Source: Haliea sp964022665 (lineage in GTDB: Bacteria; Pseudomonadota; Gammaproteobacteria; Pseudomonadales; Halieaceae). Taken from it: a DNA stretch of 64,000 nt. The first letter of the stretch is position 1. The number at the start of each line of letters is the position of its first letter. Below the pieces are notes generated by a model. The model had not been told where the DNA came from. It saw only the letters and a program-made list of their open reading frames with translations, and made no database searches. The position numbers and the translations under genes are program-made. The DNA lies in NCBI GenBank assembly GCA_964022665.1, contig CAXIDF010000001.1, positions 1-64,000 on the forward strand, in the 5' to 3' direction. Below are positions 50,202 to 58,501 of this stretch, one piece after another.

Positions 50202-52391
50202 ATGAGCAAAACAGCGTCAGATCAAGCGGGCAAATGCCCGGTCATGCACGGCGGCAGCACCAGGATGGGCGATTCACCCATGGCCTGGTGGCCAGATGCA
50301 CTCAACCTCGACATTCTCCATCAACACGACCGCAAGACGAACCCGCTGGGCGAGTCGTTCAATTACACAGAAGAATTCAACAAGCTGGACCTGGCCGCCC
50401 TGAAGAGCGACCTGCACACCCTGATGACCGACAGCCAGGCCTGGTGGCCAGCCGACTGGGGCCACTACGGCGGCCTGATGATCCGTATGGCGTGGCACGC
50501 CGCGGGCACCTACCGCATCGCCGACGGTCGCGGCGGCGGCGGCACTGGTAACCAGCGTTTCGCCCCCATCAACAGCTGGCCGGACAACGCCAGCCTGGAC
50601 AAGGCGCGCCGTCTGCTCTGGCCGCTGAAGAAGAAATACGGCAACTGCATTTCCTGGGCCGACCTGATCATCCTGGCGGGCACCATGGCCTATGAGTCCA
50701 TGGGACTGAAGATCTACGGCTTCGCCGGCGGGCGCACTGATATCTGGCACCCGGAGAAGGACACCAGCTGGGGTTCCGAGCAGGAGTGGCTGGGCAAGAG
50801 CAACGAGCGCATGCACAGTGACCGTCAGGACACCCTGGACAACCCGCTGGCGGCAGTGCAGATGGGCCTCATCTACGTGAACCCGGAAGGCGTTGACGGC
50901 CAGCCCGACCCGCAGAAAACCGCACATGACGTGCGCCTCACCTTTGCCCGCATGGCAATGGACGACGAGGAGACGGTGGCACTGACTGCCGGCGGCCATA
51001 CCGTGGGTAAATGCCACGGCAACGGCGATGCCTCGATTCTGGGCCCCGACCCGGAAGGCACCGACTTCGACACGCAGGGCCTGGGCTGGCACAACCCAAC
51101 TCGCACTGGTTACGGCCGCGACACCGTCACCAGCGGCATTGAAGGCGCATGGACCACGCACCCCACTCGCTGGGACAATGGCTACTTCTACCTGTTGTTC
51201 AGCTATGAGTGGGAGCTGAAAAAGAGCCCCGCCGGTGCCTGGCAGTGGGAACCCGTCAATATCAAGGAAGAGGACAAACCGGTCGATGTTGAGGACCCGT
51301 CCATCAAATTGAACCCCATCATGACCGATGCCGACATGGCCATGATCGTCGACCCGGCCTACCGCAAGATTTCCGAGCGTTTCTACAACGACCCGGCTTA
51401 CTTCTCCGACGTGTTCGCACGGGCCTGGTACAAGCTCACACACCGCGACCTGGGGCCGCGCAGCCGCTACCTGGGCCCGGATGTGCCACAGGAAGACCTG
51501 ATCTGGCAGGACCCGATACCCTCTGTGGACTACGTGCTGGATGCTGCGGAAATTGCCGACTTGAAGCAGCAATTGCTTGGCAGTGGGCCCAGCGCGGCGG
51601 AGCTGATCGCGACCGCCTGGGACAGCGCGCGCACCTTTCGCGGCTCGGACTTCCGCGGCGGTGCCAACGGCAGCCGCATCCGGCTGGCACCGCAGAAGGA
51701 CTGGGTAGGCAATGAGCCGGAACGCCTGCACAAAGTCCTGCGCGCGCTGGAGCACGTGCAGGCGGGCCTGGCCAAACCGGTAAGCATGGCTGACCTGATT
51801 GTGCTTGCCGGCAGCGCCGCGGTAGAACAGGCCGCACACGCGGCAGGGGTGAAGGTGAGCGTGCCGTTTGCGCCCGGACGCGGCGATGCCAGCGCGGAGA
51901 TGACCGATGAGGATGCCTTCGCCGTGCTGGAGCCGATTCACGATGGCTTCCGCAACTGGCTGCAGCGCGACTACACCGTGTCCGCAGAACGCCTGCTGCT
52001 GGACAGGGCCCAGCTGATGGGGCTGACCGCACCGGAAATGACGGTGTTGATAGGCGGCATGCGAGTTCTGGGCACCAATCATGGTGGGCGTGCCCACGGC
52101 GTGCTGACGGACCGTGTGGGCGTGCTGAGCAACGACTTCTTCGTCAACCTCACCGACATGCGGTATACGTGGAAGCCCACCGAAAACGGTGATTACACAA
52201 TCTGCGACCGGCAGACGGGAGAAACCCGCTGGAGCGCCACGCGCGTGGATCTGGTGTTCGGTTCCAACTCCATCCTGCGGGCATACGCAGAGGTGTACGC
52301 ACAGGATGACAACCGGGAAAAGTTCGTCCACGACTTTGTGAGCGCCTGGACCAAAGTCATGAATGCAGACCGTTTCGACCTGAAAAACTGA
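50202..52391 (+). CDS. katG: catalase-peroxidase
   Basis: Bifunctional heme enzyme of 729 residues that destroys hydrogen peroxide; cytosolic. Distal site MIRMAWHAAGTYR (Arg, Trp, His) followed by GGGGTGNQRFAPINSWPDN. The Tyr of the Met-Tyr-Trp adduct lies in GLIYVNPEG. The proximal heme ligand is in ALTAGGHTVGKCHG. The gene-duplicated C-terminal domain has LGTNHGGRAHGVLTDRVGVLSNDFF. The start at 50202 (MSKTASDQAGKCPVMHGG) has GGGAGG upstream; the in-frame extension from 50106 lies over the promoter. A 17-base gap to dps makes a katG-dps operon. Confidence 0.97.
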   Translation: MSKTASDQAGKCPVMHGGSTRMGDSPMAWWPDALNLDILHQHDRKTNPLGESFNYTEEFNKLDLAALKSDLHTLMTDSQAWWPADWGHYGGLMIRMAWHAAGTYRIADGRGGGGTGNQRFAPINSWPDNASLDKARRLLWPLKKKYGNCISWADLIILAGTMAYESMGLKIYGFAGGRTDIWHPEKDTSWGSEQEWLGKSNERMHSDRQDTLDNPLAAVQMGLIYVNPEGVDGQPDPQKTAHDVRLTFARMAMDDEETVALTAGGHTVGKCHGNGDASILGPDPEGTDFDTQGLGWHNPTRTGYGRDTVTSGIEGAWTTHPTRWDNGYFYLLFSYEWELKKSPAGAWQWEPVNIKEEDKPVDVEDPSIKLNPIMTDADMAMIVDPAYRKISERFYNDPAYFSDVFARAWYKLTHRDLGPRSRYLGPDVPQEDLIWQDPIPSVDYVLDAAEIADLKQQLLGSGPSAAELIATAWDSARTFRGSDFRGGANGSRIRLAPQKDWVGNEPERLHKVLRALEHVQAGLAKPVSMADLIVLAGSAAVEQAAHAAGVKVSVPFAPGRGDASAEMTDEDAFAVLEPIHDGFRNWLQRDYTVSAERLLLDRAQLMGLTAPEMTVLIGGMRVLGTNHGGRAHGVLTDRVGVLSNDFFVNLTDMRYTWKPTENGDYTICDRQTGETRWSATRVDLVFGSNSILRAYAEVYAQDDNREKFVHDFVSAWTKVMNADRFDLKN

Positions 52392-52408
52392 TTAGAGGAG
52401 TAGCACAC

Positions 52409-52876
52409 ATGACAGACATTGATATCGGCATCTCCAGCTCAGACCGCGCCCGGGTGGCAGAAGGCCTGAAGCGGTTACTGGCAGATTCCTACACGCTCTA
52501 CCTGCAAACCCATAACTTCCACTGGAACGTGACAGGACCGCAGTTCCGCCAGTTGCACCTCATGTTCGAAGAGCACTACACCGAGCTGGCGACCGCGGTA
52601 GATGACATCGCCGAACGTATTCGTACGCTCGGGGAAGTTGCCCCCGGCACCTACAAGGCCTTCGCAGCGCTCAGCTCCATCCAGGAAGTGGACGGCGTGC
52701 CGGCAGCCACTGACATGATTGAAATACTCAACCGTGGGCACGAGCAGGTGGTCAAAACCTGTCGCGATGCACTGGGGCCGGCGCAGGAGGCGGATGATGA
52801 ATCGTCCGCGGCGCTGATTTCCGACCGCATGCGCATCCATGAGAAAACCGCCTGGATGCTGCGCGCAATGCGCTGA
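52409..52876 (+). CDS. dps: Dps ferritin-like DNA-protection protein
   Basis: Protein of 155 residues; twelve-subunit shells of Dps store iron oxidised by hydrogen peroxide and can coat DNA. Ferroxidase signature: NFHWNVTGPQFRQLHLMFEEHYTELATAVDDIAERIRTLG, with the His, Asp and Glu ligands of the intersubunit site, followed by the G-x-x-A-P-G-T segment. It lacks a long Lys-rich N-terminal tail, so DNA binding may be weak. GAGGAG upstream of the ATG. Second gene of the katG operon: together they remove peroxide and the iron that would turn it into radicals. Confidence 0.95.
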   Translation: MTDIDIGISSSDRARVAEGLKRLLADSYTLYLQTHNFHWNVTGPQFRQLHLMFEEHYTELATAVDDIAERIRTLGEVAPGTYKAFAALSSIQEVDGVPAATDMIEILNRGHEQVVKTCRDALGPAQEADDESSAALISDRMRIHEKTAWMLRAMR

Positions 52877-52882
52877 AGTCCT

Positions 52883-52940
52883 GACGGGGAACACCGTCCC
52901 AACCTCTGCCCCGTGGTTCAAGAAATTGCCGGGGCAGAGG
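52883..52940 (+). repeat. two stem-loops after dps
   Basis: A short stem GACGG/CCGTC (52883-52887, 52894-52898) is followed by a perfect 10-base pair CCTCTGCCCC (52903-52912) and GGGGCAGAGG (52931-52940) with an 18-base loop. No T-tract follows, so termination would need a factor, or the structure may protect the 3' end of the katG-dps message. Confidence 0.45.
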
Positions 52941-53021
52941 GTTCCCGTGCCGCGCCAATTACAGCCGGGGGCGTATCCGGTAAGCTCGCTGTGACAACGC
53001 TTTCACGCCGAGGAAACCACC

Positions 53022-53531
53022 ATGTCCAACCAAAGCGCCGACCCGCAGGCCTCTCTGCAGGCCCTGCTCGACAAGCAGGCCATTCGCGAACTCAAATACC
53101 GCTACCTGAATGCCTGCGATGACAAGGCCCCCGAGACCGTAGCGGCCTGCTTCGCGCCGGGCCCGGTGGCGATCAACTTCGGCCACATCGGCGAATTTGC
53201 CAACCGCGAGGACTTCGTCGCCGTGTTTGTGGCGTTAGGCTGCCATGAACACATCGTTGACATGCACCACGCGGAAAACATGATCGTGGAGATGACCGGC
53301 GCGGACAGTGCCAGCGCGCGCGTCGGCCTGCGCTTTCACAGCATCAATACGCGGGACCAAACTACAGTGCAACTCGGTGGCTTCTACAACGACGAATACC
53401 GCCGCATCAATGGTGAGTGGCTGATCAGCGCCAGCACTTTCACCGTGCGCTCTGCCCTCATCACCGACTACGCCAGTGGCAGCGACACCGTGGTGTGGGC
53501 GGCCAACCATATGCCGCCGCAGTCCGCCTGA
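53022..53531 (+). CDS. SnoaL/NTF2-like domain protein
   Basis: Protein of 169 residues of the SnoaL_4 type. Helix LQALLDKQAIRELKYRYLNACDD, then VAACFAPGPVAINFG, MHHAENMIVEMTGADSASARVGL, FYNDEYRRINGEWLISAST and a short tail. It shares the K-x-R-Y opening and the D-x-Y/W-R-x-x-G-E/G-W-x-I-S ending with the SnoaL-like protein at 1495-1953. Members include dehydratases and ester- or ring-modifying enzymes, but most are unassigned. It is convergent with a P450 (three bases between stops), another SnoaL/P450 neighbourhood in this window. Confidence 0.78.
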   Translation: MSNQSADPQASLQALLDKQAIRELKYRYLNACDDKAPETVAACFAPGPVAINFGHIGEFANREDFVAVFVALGCHEHIVDMHHAENMIVEMTGADSASARVGLRFHSINTRDQTTVQLGGFYNDEYRRINGEWLISASTFTVRSALITDYASGSDTVVWAANHMPPQSA

Positions 53532-53534
53532 GCA

Positions 53535-54749
53535 TCATCCCGCGGGCAGGACCGCATCGAACAGCACCGGCAGTTCCCTGACGCCCCGCAACACCGCGCC
53601 CTGAGGTCCGGGCTGGGCCGGATCTGCCAGGCGCAACCCCGAGAGGCGGCCCAGCAGGGCGCCCAGCGACACTTCGATCTCCGCGCGTGCCAGGTGTGAG
53701 CCCAGGCAGAAATGCGGTCCACCGCCAAAGGTGACGGACTTGTGGTGCGCGCCGCGGTCCAGCCGGAACGTATCGGCATCGGCAAACACCGCCGGGTCTC
53801 GATTCGCCGTGGCATTGCCGTACAGCAGCGCCGAATTGGCCGGTATGGTGACGCCTGCCACGTTGATTTGCCGCTCCGTATAGCGCGGCTGCAGGCACAC
53901 CGCCCCATACAGCCGCAAACCCTCATCCACTGCGGCCGTATGCAGGGCGGGGTCGGCCAGCAAGCTCTCGCGCAAAGCCTCATCCCGCAACACCGCCCAG
54001 AGCAGGCTTCCCAGTGACAGGTAGGTGGTATCCGCGCCGGCGGGGAAAATCAGCCGTACGAAGGAGAAAATCTCCTCATCCGACAGGCGCTTGCCCTCCA
54101 CTTCGGCGGCCGCCAGGGCGGAGAGCAGGTCATCCCGCGGCTGTGCGCGGCGCTGCTGCACAATCGGCGCCAGGTAGGCTGTGATCGCAGCCCGGGCCTC
54201 CAGCGCAAGTGACGGGTTCCACGGAAACTGGAACAGACCATCAAGCCACTGGTGCAGCTCGGGTTCATCTTCAACCGGAATGCCGAGCAAGCCCGTGATC
54301 ACCTTGAACGGGTAACGGTGGGTGTAGGCGGACACCAGATCCACCCCGGAGCAACCCCGGAGACTGTCGATCAACTCATCCGCGAGCGGCCGCAGCAGGG
54401 TGTCAGTACGTCGGCGGATGGCGCCGGGGTGAAAGGCGCCCGAGACCAGCAACCGGTTCACCCGATGTTCATCCCCTTCCATACACAGCAGGGTTTTGCC
54501 CTGGGCGGGCTCCGAGTGCCGGCGATAGGCCGGAGCTGCGGGCACACCAGACTCATTGCGGTACAGTGCCGACACGTCCTCGTGGCGCAGGATAATCCAG
54601 GCCGTTGCGCCGAGGTAATTGACCGGTACCACGCGACGCCCGGCATCACGCAGGGCGGCCATGCGCTGGTGGAAGTCCGGCAATGGGTCAGTCGCGAAAT
54701 CGATCTCCGGATAAACCCGTTCAACGGCGGACTGGGTGTCGGTGCGCAT
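53535..54749 (-). CDS. cytochrome P450
   Basis: P450 of 404 residues. I-helix FPAGADTTYLSLG with the full acid-alcohol pair (Asp, Thr), K-helix DEGLRLYG (ExxR), the PERF-like region FADADTFRLDRG, and heme loop TFGGGPHFCLGSHLAR with the axial Cys at about 348. All catalytic hallmarks are present. Class I soluble monooxygenase; its redox partners are not encoded nearby. It is the first of a group with the DUF3127 gene, a CoA ligase and another P450 facing right. Substrate unknown; the ligase neighbour suggests a carboxylic acid or terpenoid. Confidence 0.93.
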   Translation of the reverse strand: MRTDTQSAVERVYPEIDFATDPLPDFHQRMAALRDAGRRVVPVNYLGATAWIILRHEDVSALYRNESGVPAAPAYRRHSEPAQGKTLLCMEGDEHRVNRLLVSGAFHPGAIRRRTDTLLRPLADELIDSLRGCSGVDLVSAYTHRYPFKVITGLLGIPVEDEPELHQWLDGLFQFPWNPSLALEARAAITAYLAPIVQQRRAQPRDDLLSALAAAEVEGKRLSDEEIFSFVRLIFPAGADTTYLSLGSLLWAVLRDEALRESLLADPALHTAAVDEGLRLYGAVCLQPRYTERQINVAGVTIPANSALLYGNATANRDPAVFADADTFRLDRGAHHKSVTFGGGPHFCLGSHLARAEIEVSLGALLGRLSGLRLADPAQPGPQGAVLRGVRELPVLFDAVLPAG

Positions 54750-54793
54750 ACTGTTATTCTCCCCAAAGGCGGCACCCAGCTATCATGCGCCGG

Positions 54794-55156
54794 TCAGAAC
54801 GGAATGTCGTCATCGCTGTAGCCGGGATCACCCGCCTGCTGAGGAAACCCGGCAGACTCAGTGGCGGGCGGGGGCGCTGATGCTGCTGCACCTGTGGCGC
54901 TGACCTTCCAGCCCTGCAGGTTGTTGAAATACCGCCCGTTGTATTCCCGACCGCGGATGTCAAAAGTCACCGTGACTTCCTGGCCAGGCTGCAGCCCCTC
55001 AAGCAGGCTGATCTTGTCCTGCACAAACTCCAGGCTGATGTCCTGAGGGTATTTGCCGTCCTCCACCGTCACCACCATTTCGCGCTTGGTAAAGCCGCTG
55101 TTGAAGGTCTGGGGTTCCTGGATGAGTTTGATCTTGCCGGTGAGGTCGTAGGCCAC
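54794..55156 (-). CDS. DUF3127 OB-fold-like protein with SSB-type C-terminal tip
   Basis: Protein of 120 residues, GTG start with AAGGAG upstream. The domain (about 1-85) begins MAYDLTGKIKLIQEPQTFNS and includes SGFTKREMVVTVEDGKYPQDI, EFVQDKISLLEGLQPGQEV and REYNGRYFNNLQGWKV, the DUF3127 pattern, which is predicted to be an OB-like barrel. After a Pro/Ala/Gly linker the protein ends YSDDDIPF; the last six residues are identical to the tip of E. coli SSB (DDDIPF), which recruits DNA repair and replication partners. A DNA-binding or SSB-mimic role is plausible but untested. Confidence 0.8.
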   Translation of the reverse strand: MAYDLTGKIKLIQEPQTFNSGFTKREMVVTVEDGKYPQDISLEFVQDKISLLEGLQPGQEVTVTFDIRGREYNGRYFNNLQGWKVSATGAAASAPPPATESAGFPQQAGDPGYSDDDIPF

Positions 55157-55345
55157 GCGTGTGGATCTCCTTGTATCAGGTGGGTCACTCCGGTGCCACG
55201 CGCCCTGCCACAGCACACTCGGGCAGCCAGGGCGAGGACCGGAATGTAAACATGCCCAGTCTAGTGGGGCGCGGTCAGGATGTGTAGGGCGGGATCCGAA
55301 TTGATGGCTGGCGGCACCGACCCCCACTGCCGCCGGCGACCGGAG

Positions 55346-56794
55346 TTACGCTGGAAAAAGCAGCGATTTCAGTCGCTTGCGGTCTATCTTGCTGGTGCCG
55401 GACTGGGTGCGAGGAAATGCGTCCACCAGTGCGAAGCGCACCTCACCCCACTGGGAGAACTCCTGCCCGACGTGGTCCAGCCGGTCACGGCTCGGCAGCT
55501 CGGCAGCCTCCATGGCAATCACTACTTCCGGCTCACCCGATGCCGTGACACCTGCAAACAGGCACACGTAATTCACTTGCAGAACGTTCTGCAGGTTCGC
55601 CTCAATGGGCGCCACCGCGAGTTTCTGCCCCGCGAGGTTCACTACGTCGGCAGTGCGGCCCAGAATGCGGAATGCGCCGTCTTCGCGCTGCATGGCCTGG
55701 TCACCCGGATAAAAATAGCCGTCGCGAAACGCCGCGCGGGTTGCCTCCGGGTCATCCATGTAGCCACTGGCATCCAGCTCGGTCAGCTTGATGCGCAATC
55801 GACCCTCCTCGTTGACCGCACAGAGCTGCCCCCATGCATTTTCCACTTCGACCACCCGGGCCCCGGTAGAGACCATCCAGCTGAGATCCGCCGGCAGGGC
55901 GTAGTCATGCCAGAGAATGCCGAGGCCCACTTCCGTGCAGCCGTAGGAATTGAACACATCAAAGTACTCGCGCAAGATGCCGACGACTCTGGCCGACACG
56001 AAACCGCCGCTCATATAAATAATCGGGCGAGCATCCGTTGTTATCGCGATCTGCGCCAGACTCTCGCACTCGCTCAGCCGCAGGGCCATGTCCGGTAGCA
56101 GTGTTGCCCGCGTGACGCCGCTGCGTACAAAGGGCTCTACCCAGTCACTGCGCTGATCCAGAATGGCCGTGCCGCCAACGTGCCACACCGAGGTGGGCGC
56201 CTTGTAGCCGTTACCCGTCCACAGGCCAAAGCCCAATGCGTGATACCGCGTGCTGCTGTCATAGCCCTGAAAATCACAGCGTTCCCTGTCTGATTCGCGT
56301 TGCACGCGCGCGGGCACCAAGACCTTCTTGTACTTGCCTGATGTTCCCGAGGTGAAGAGGATATGCCCACAGTCATCAACGCCCTCCGCGAGCGGCGGGG
56401 TTTCGAAAGCGAGCGCGTCGTCAAATACGGGGCTGCCCAGGATCAACACGGGAGCCAGCTCACTGGGCTCCACCAGGCCCGACGCTTCGCCACTCACCAC
56501 AATGCCCAGCAGATGCCGGATCTCCAGCGAGGCCAGCACCTCCAGCGACGCAACACAAATCGTCGTATACCCTTGCACCTGTAGCGCCAGAGTCGCCACC
56601 CAACAGTCGGCCAGGTTCTGCACCATAACCGCAACCGTTCCCCTGGACTGCGGCAGGGCCGCAGCCAGCTCACCGGCCGCCCGGGCAATGGCACCGGCAA
56701 ACGCGCAATAGGAAATCGCGTGGTCGTTGTGGATGATGGCCGGTGAAGACGGTGTGCGTGAGGCGAAATCGAAGATGTATTGCGCGATAAACAT
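55346..56794 (-). CDS. AMP-dependent acyl/aryl-CoA ligase
   Basis: Adenylate-forming enzyme of 482 residues. Phosphate-binding A3 motif LFTSGTSGKYKKVLVPA, aromatic/Tyr A5 motif FNSYGCTEVG, A7 motif YFYPGDQAM, hinge and A8 motif GRTADVVNLAGQKLAVAPIEANL, and the A10 lysine in QSGTSKIDRKRLKSLL. It activates a carboxylic acid to its CoA thioester; the compact size resembles benzoate or terpenoid ligases more than long-chain FadD. The start at 56794 is preferred for its GGGAC; 56833 is possible. It lies between two P450s and upstream of the DUF3127 gene, suggesting a joint catabolic role. Confidence 0.85.
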   Translation of the reverse strand: MFIAQYIFDFASRTPSSPAIIHNDHAISYCAFAGAIARAAGELAAALPQSRGTVAVMVQNLADCWVATLALQVQGYTTICVASLEVLASLEIRHLLGIVVSGEASGLVEPSELAPVLILGSPVFDDALAFETPPLAEGVDDCGHILFTSGTSGKYKKVLVPARVQRESDRERCDFQGYDSSTRYHALGFGLWTGNGYKAPTSVWHVGGTAILDQRSDWVEPFVRSGVTRATLLPDMALRLSECESLAQIAITTDARPIIYMSGGFVSARVVGILREYFDVFNSYGCTEVGLGILWHDYALPADLSWMVSTGARVVEVENAWGQLCAVNEEGRLRIKLTELDASGYMDDPEATRAAFRDGYFYPGDQAMQREDGAFRILGRTADVVNLAGQKLAVAPIEANLQNVLQVNYVCLFAGVTASGEPEVVIAMEAAELPSRDRLDHVGQEFSQWGEVRFALVDAFPRTQSGTSKIDRKRLKSLLFPA

Positions 56795-56907
56795 AAAACG
56801 TCCCGGCGGCGGCCTTGTGACTGGTTTCATCATGATACACCGTCATATGGCCGACGGCGGGGAACGCTGCTACTGTGACACGCAGCGCCCAGCGGGGAGG
56901 ATTCGGT

Positions 56908-58080
56908 ATGACCGCAGTCACTATCCATGATTTTGCCCATGAGGACCTTGCCGGGGACGCGCTGCACACCGCCTTGCGCGATGCACGTGAACGGGGCCCC
57001 CTGAGCCCTGCGCTGTTCGGCGGTCAACCCGCTTTTCTGATCAGCAGCCACGCGGCTCTGGCAGAGGCCTTCCGCGACAACACCCGCTTCCCACCCGCCG
57101 ATGCCTACCGCATCACCATCGAGCCCGTGCAGGGCGTCACGTTCCAGACCATGGAGGGGGAGCAACACCGGTTGTATCGCCGGCTGGCGACGCCGGCGTT
57201 TCAGTCCCGCGTGGTGGAAGCCATGGAACAGGAGGGGCTGGCCCGCATCGCCCACGAACTCATCGACCGTCTGGGGGGGCAACGCAGTGCCGATTTCGCC
57301 CAGGCGTTCACACACCGCGTGGCCTTCGCCGTCATCAGCCGCATGCTGGGCATCCCCACCGACCGGGAGGATGTTTTCCGCGACTGGGCCGTGGGCTTCC
57401 TCGAGTTTCCTCGGGACCCGGTGCGCTCCCGCGCCTGCGCAGAGCACATTACCCGCTACCTGCTGCCGATTCTGGCGCAGCGCAGACGGGAGCCTCGAGA
57501 GGACATTCTTTCCGGGCTGGTGCTGGCTGAAGTGGAGGGGCGCACACTCACCGATGAGGAAATTCTCGCCCACATTCGCCTGCTGTTCAGCGCCGGGGCA
57601 TCCACCACCACCGATGCGCTGGGCAATCTGGTCTACACCCTGCTGGCCGATCCGGCACGCTGGCAGGCGTTACTGACCGAACCAGCGCTGCGCACGGGTG
57701 CCATCGAAGAGCTGCTGCGCTGGGAAACGCCGGTGGCGGTGCTGCCGCGGCTATCGGCACCCCACCCCATCGAATTTCACGGCACGGAGATTCCTCCTGC
57801 CACATTCTGTCTGTTCGCCATCGCGGCGGCCAACCGCGACCCGGCGGTATTCCAGCAACCCAACGTGTTCGATATACACAGGGACAGCAGCAAGACACTG
57901 CTCAGCTTCGGGCCCGGGCCACGACTGTGCCCGGGCATGCACCTGGCGCGCCGACAGCTCGCCGTGGCGCTGGACGTCATTCTGGAACGCCTGCCGGGCC
58001 TGCACCTGCTCGACCCACAGGACGCCTTACCGAGGGGCGCGATTCTGCGTGGGCCGGCGCGGTTGCGGGTGGGCTGGTAG
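56908..58080 (+). CDS. cytochrome P450 lacking the usual I-helix acid
   Basis: P450 of 390 residues, ATG with GGGGAGG upstream. K-helix EELLRWET (ExxR), heme loop SFGPGPRLCPGMHLAR with the axial Cys at about 341. The I-helix reads A229-G-A-S-T-T234, so the usual acidic residue (Asp251 of P450cam) is Ser232. The neighbouring Thr233 is kept. This may slow normal oxygen activation or reflect peroxide use or a different proton path. It is divergent from the CoA ligase (113 bases between starts) and could share its regulator. Other P450 features are intact, so it is not an evident pseudogene. Confidence 0.9.
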   Translation: MTAVTIHDFAHEDLAGDALHTALRDARERGPLSPALFGGQPAFLISSHAALAEAFRDNTRFPPADAYRITIEPVQGVTFQTMEGEQHRLYRRLATPAFQSRVVEAMEQEGLARIAHELIDRLGGQRSADFAQAFTHRVAFAVISRMLGIPTDREDVFRDWAVGFLEFPRDPVRSRACAEHITRYLLPILAQRRREPREDILSGLVLAEVEGRTLTDEEILAHIRLLFSAGASTTTDALGNLVYTLLADPARWQALLTEPALRTGAIEELLRWETPVAVLPRLSAPHPIEFHGTEIPPATFCLFAIAAANRDPAVFQQPNVFDIHRDSSKTLLSFGPGPRLCPGMHLARRQLAVALDVILERLPGLHLLDPQDALPRGAILRGPARLRVGW

Positions 58081-58091
58081 GCCCTTGGGGA

Positions 58092-58484
58092 TTACCTGCG
58101 GCGCACCCAACCGCGCCCCGCCAGACCCAGAACCACTAGCGCCAGGGTAGCGGGCATAGGAACATTCACAACCGGAGGCGGCGGCGTGAACATCGTGGAA
58201 ATCGCGCCTACCGCATCAATATCCGCGCCGACTGACGCTCCGGTGCGATCACCCTCGTTAGGGTCATCGGTCAAGCGCACGAAGGCAAATACATCTGTTG
58301 TTGCAAAACTATAGGCTGCAGCGAAGGAATCGATGTCCACTCCAGCTGTGGCGCCAAACACCTTGCCAACACTAAACCAGGCCCCACCGTCCTTGCTGAT
58401 TTCCACGAAGGTATCTTCAACATCTGGACCAACTTCGAAGATCCAGAGGTCATCCCTGTCGTCGCCACCTGGCCGAGCGCCCAC
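58092..58484 (-). pseudogene. 5'-truncated PEP-CTERM protein gene
   Basis: The last 130 residues encode a recognisable end. DDLWIFEVGPDVEDTFVEIS is followed by SVGKVFGATAGVDIDSF and a PEP-CTERM-like sorting tail VPMPATLALVVLGLAGRGWVRRR: a PEP motif variant with Met for Glu, a hydrophobic stretch and a basic end. There is no signal peptide, as PEP-CTERM proteins need, and only a GTG at 58484 without ribosome site. The frame stays open back into the LysR gene end without a better start. I read it as a gene cut by the arrival of the downstream cluster. Confidence 0.7.
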
Positions 58485-58501
58485 AATCGCCGAAGTACGC
58501 G

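Noticed and set aside
50274..52331. Leftward open frame of 685 codons opposite katG
   Set aside because: Exact shadow of katG, no ribosome site, no domain, biased low-complexity composition.
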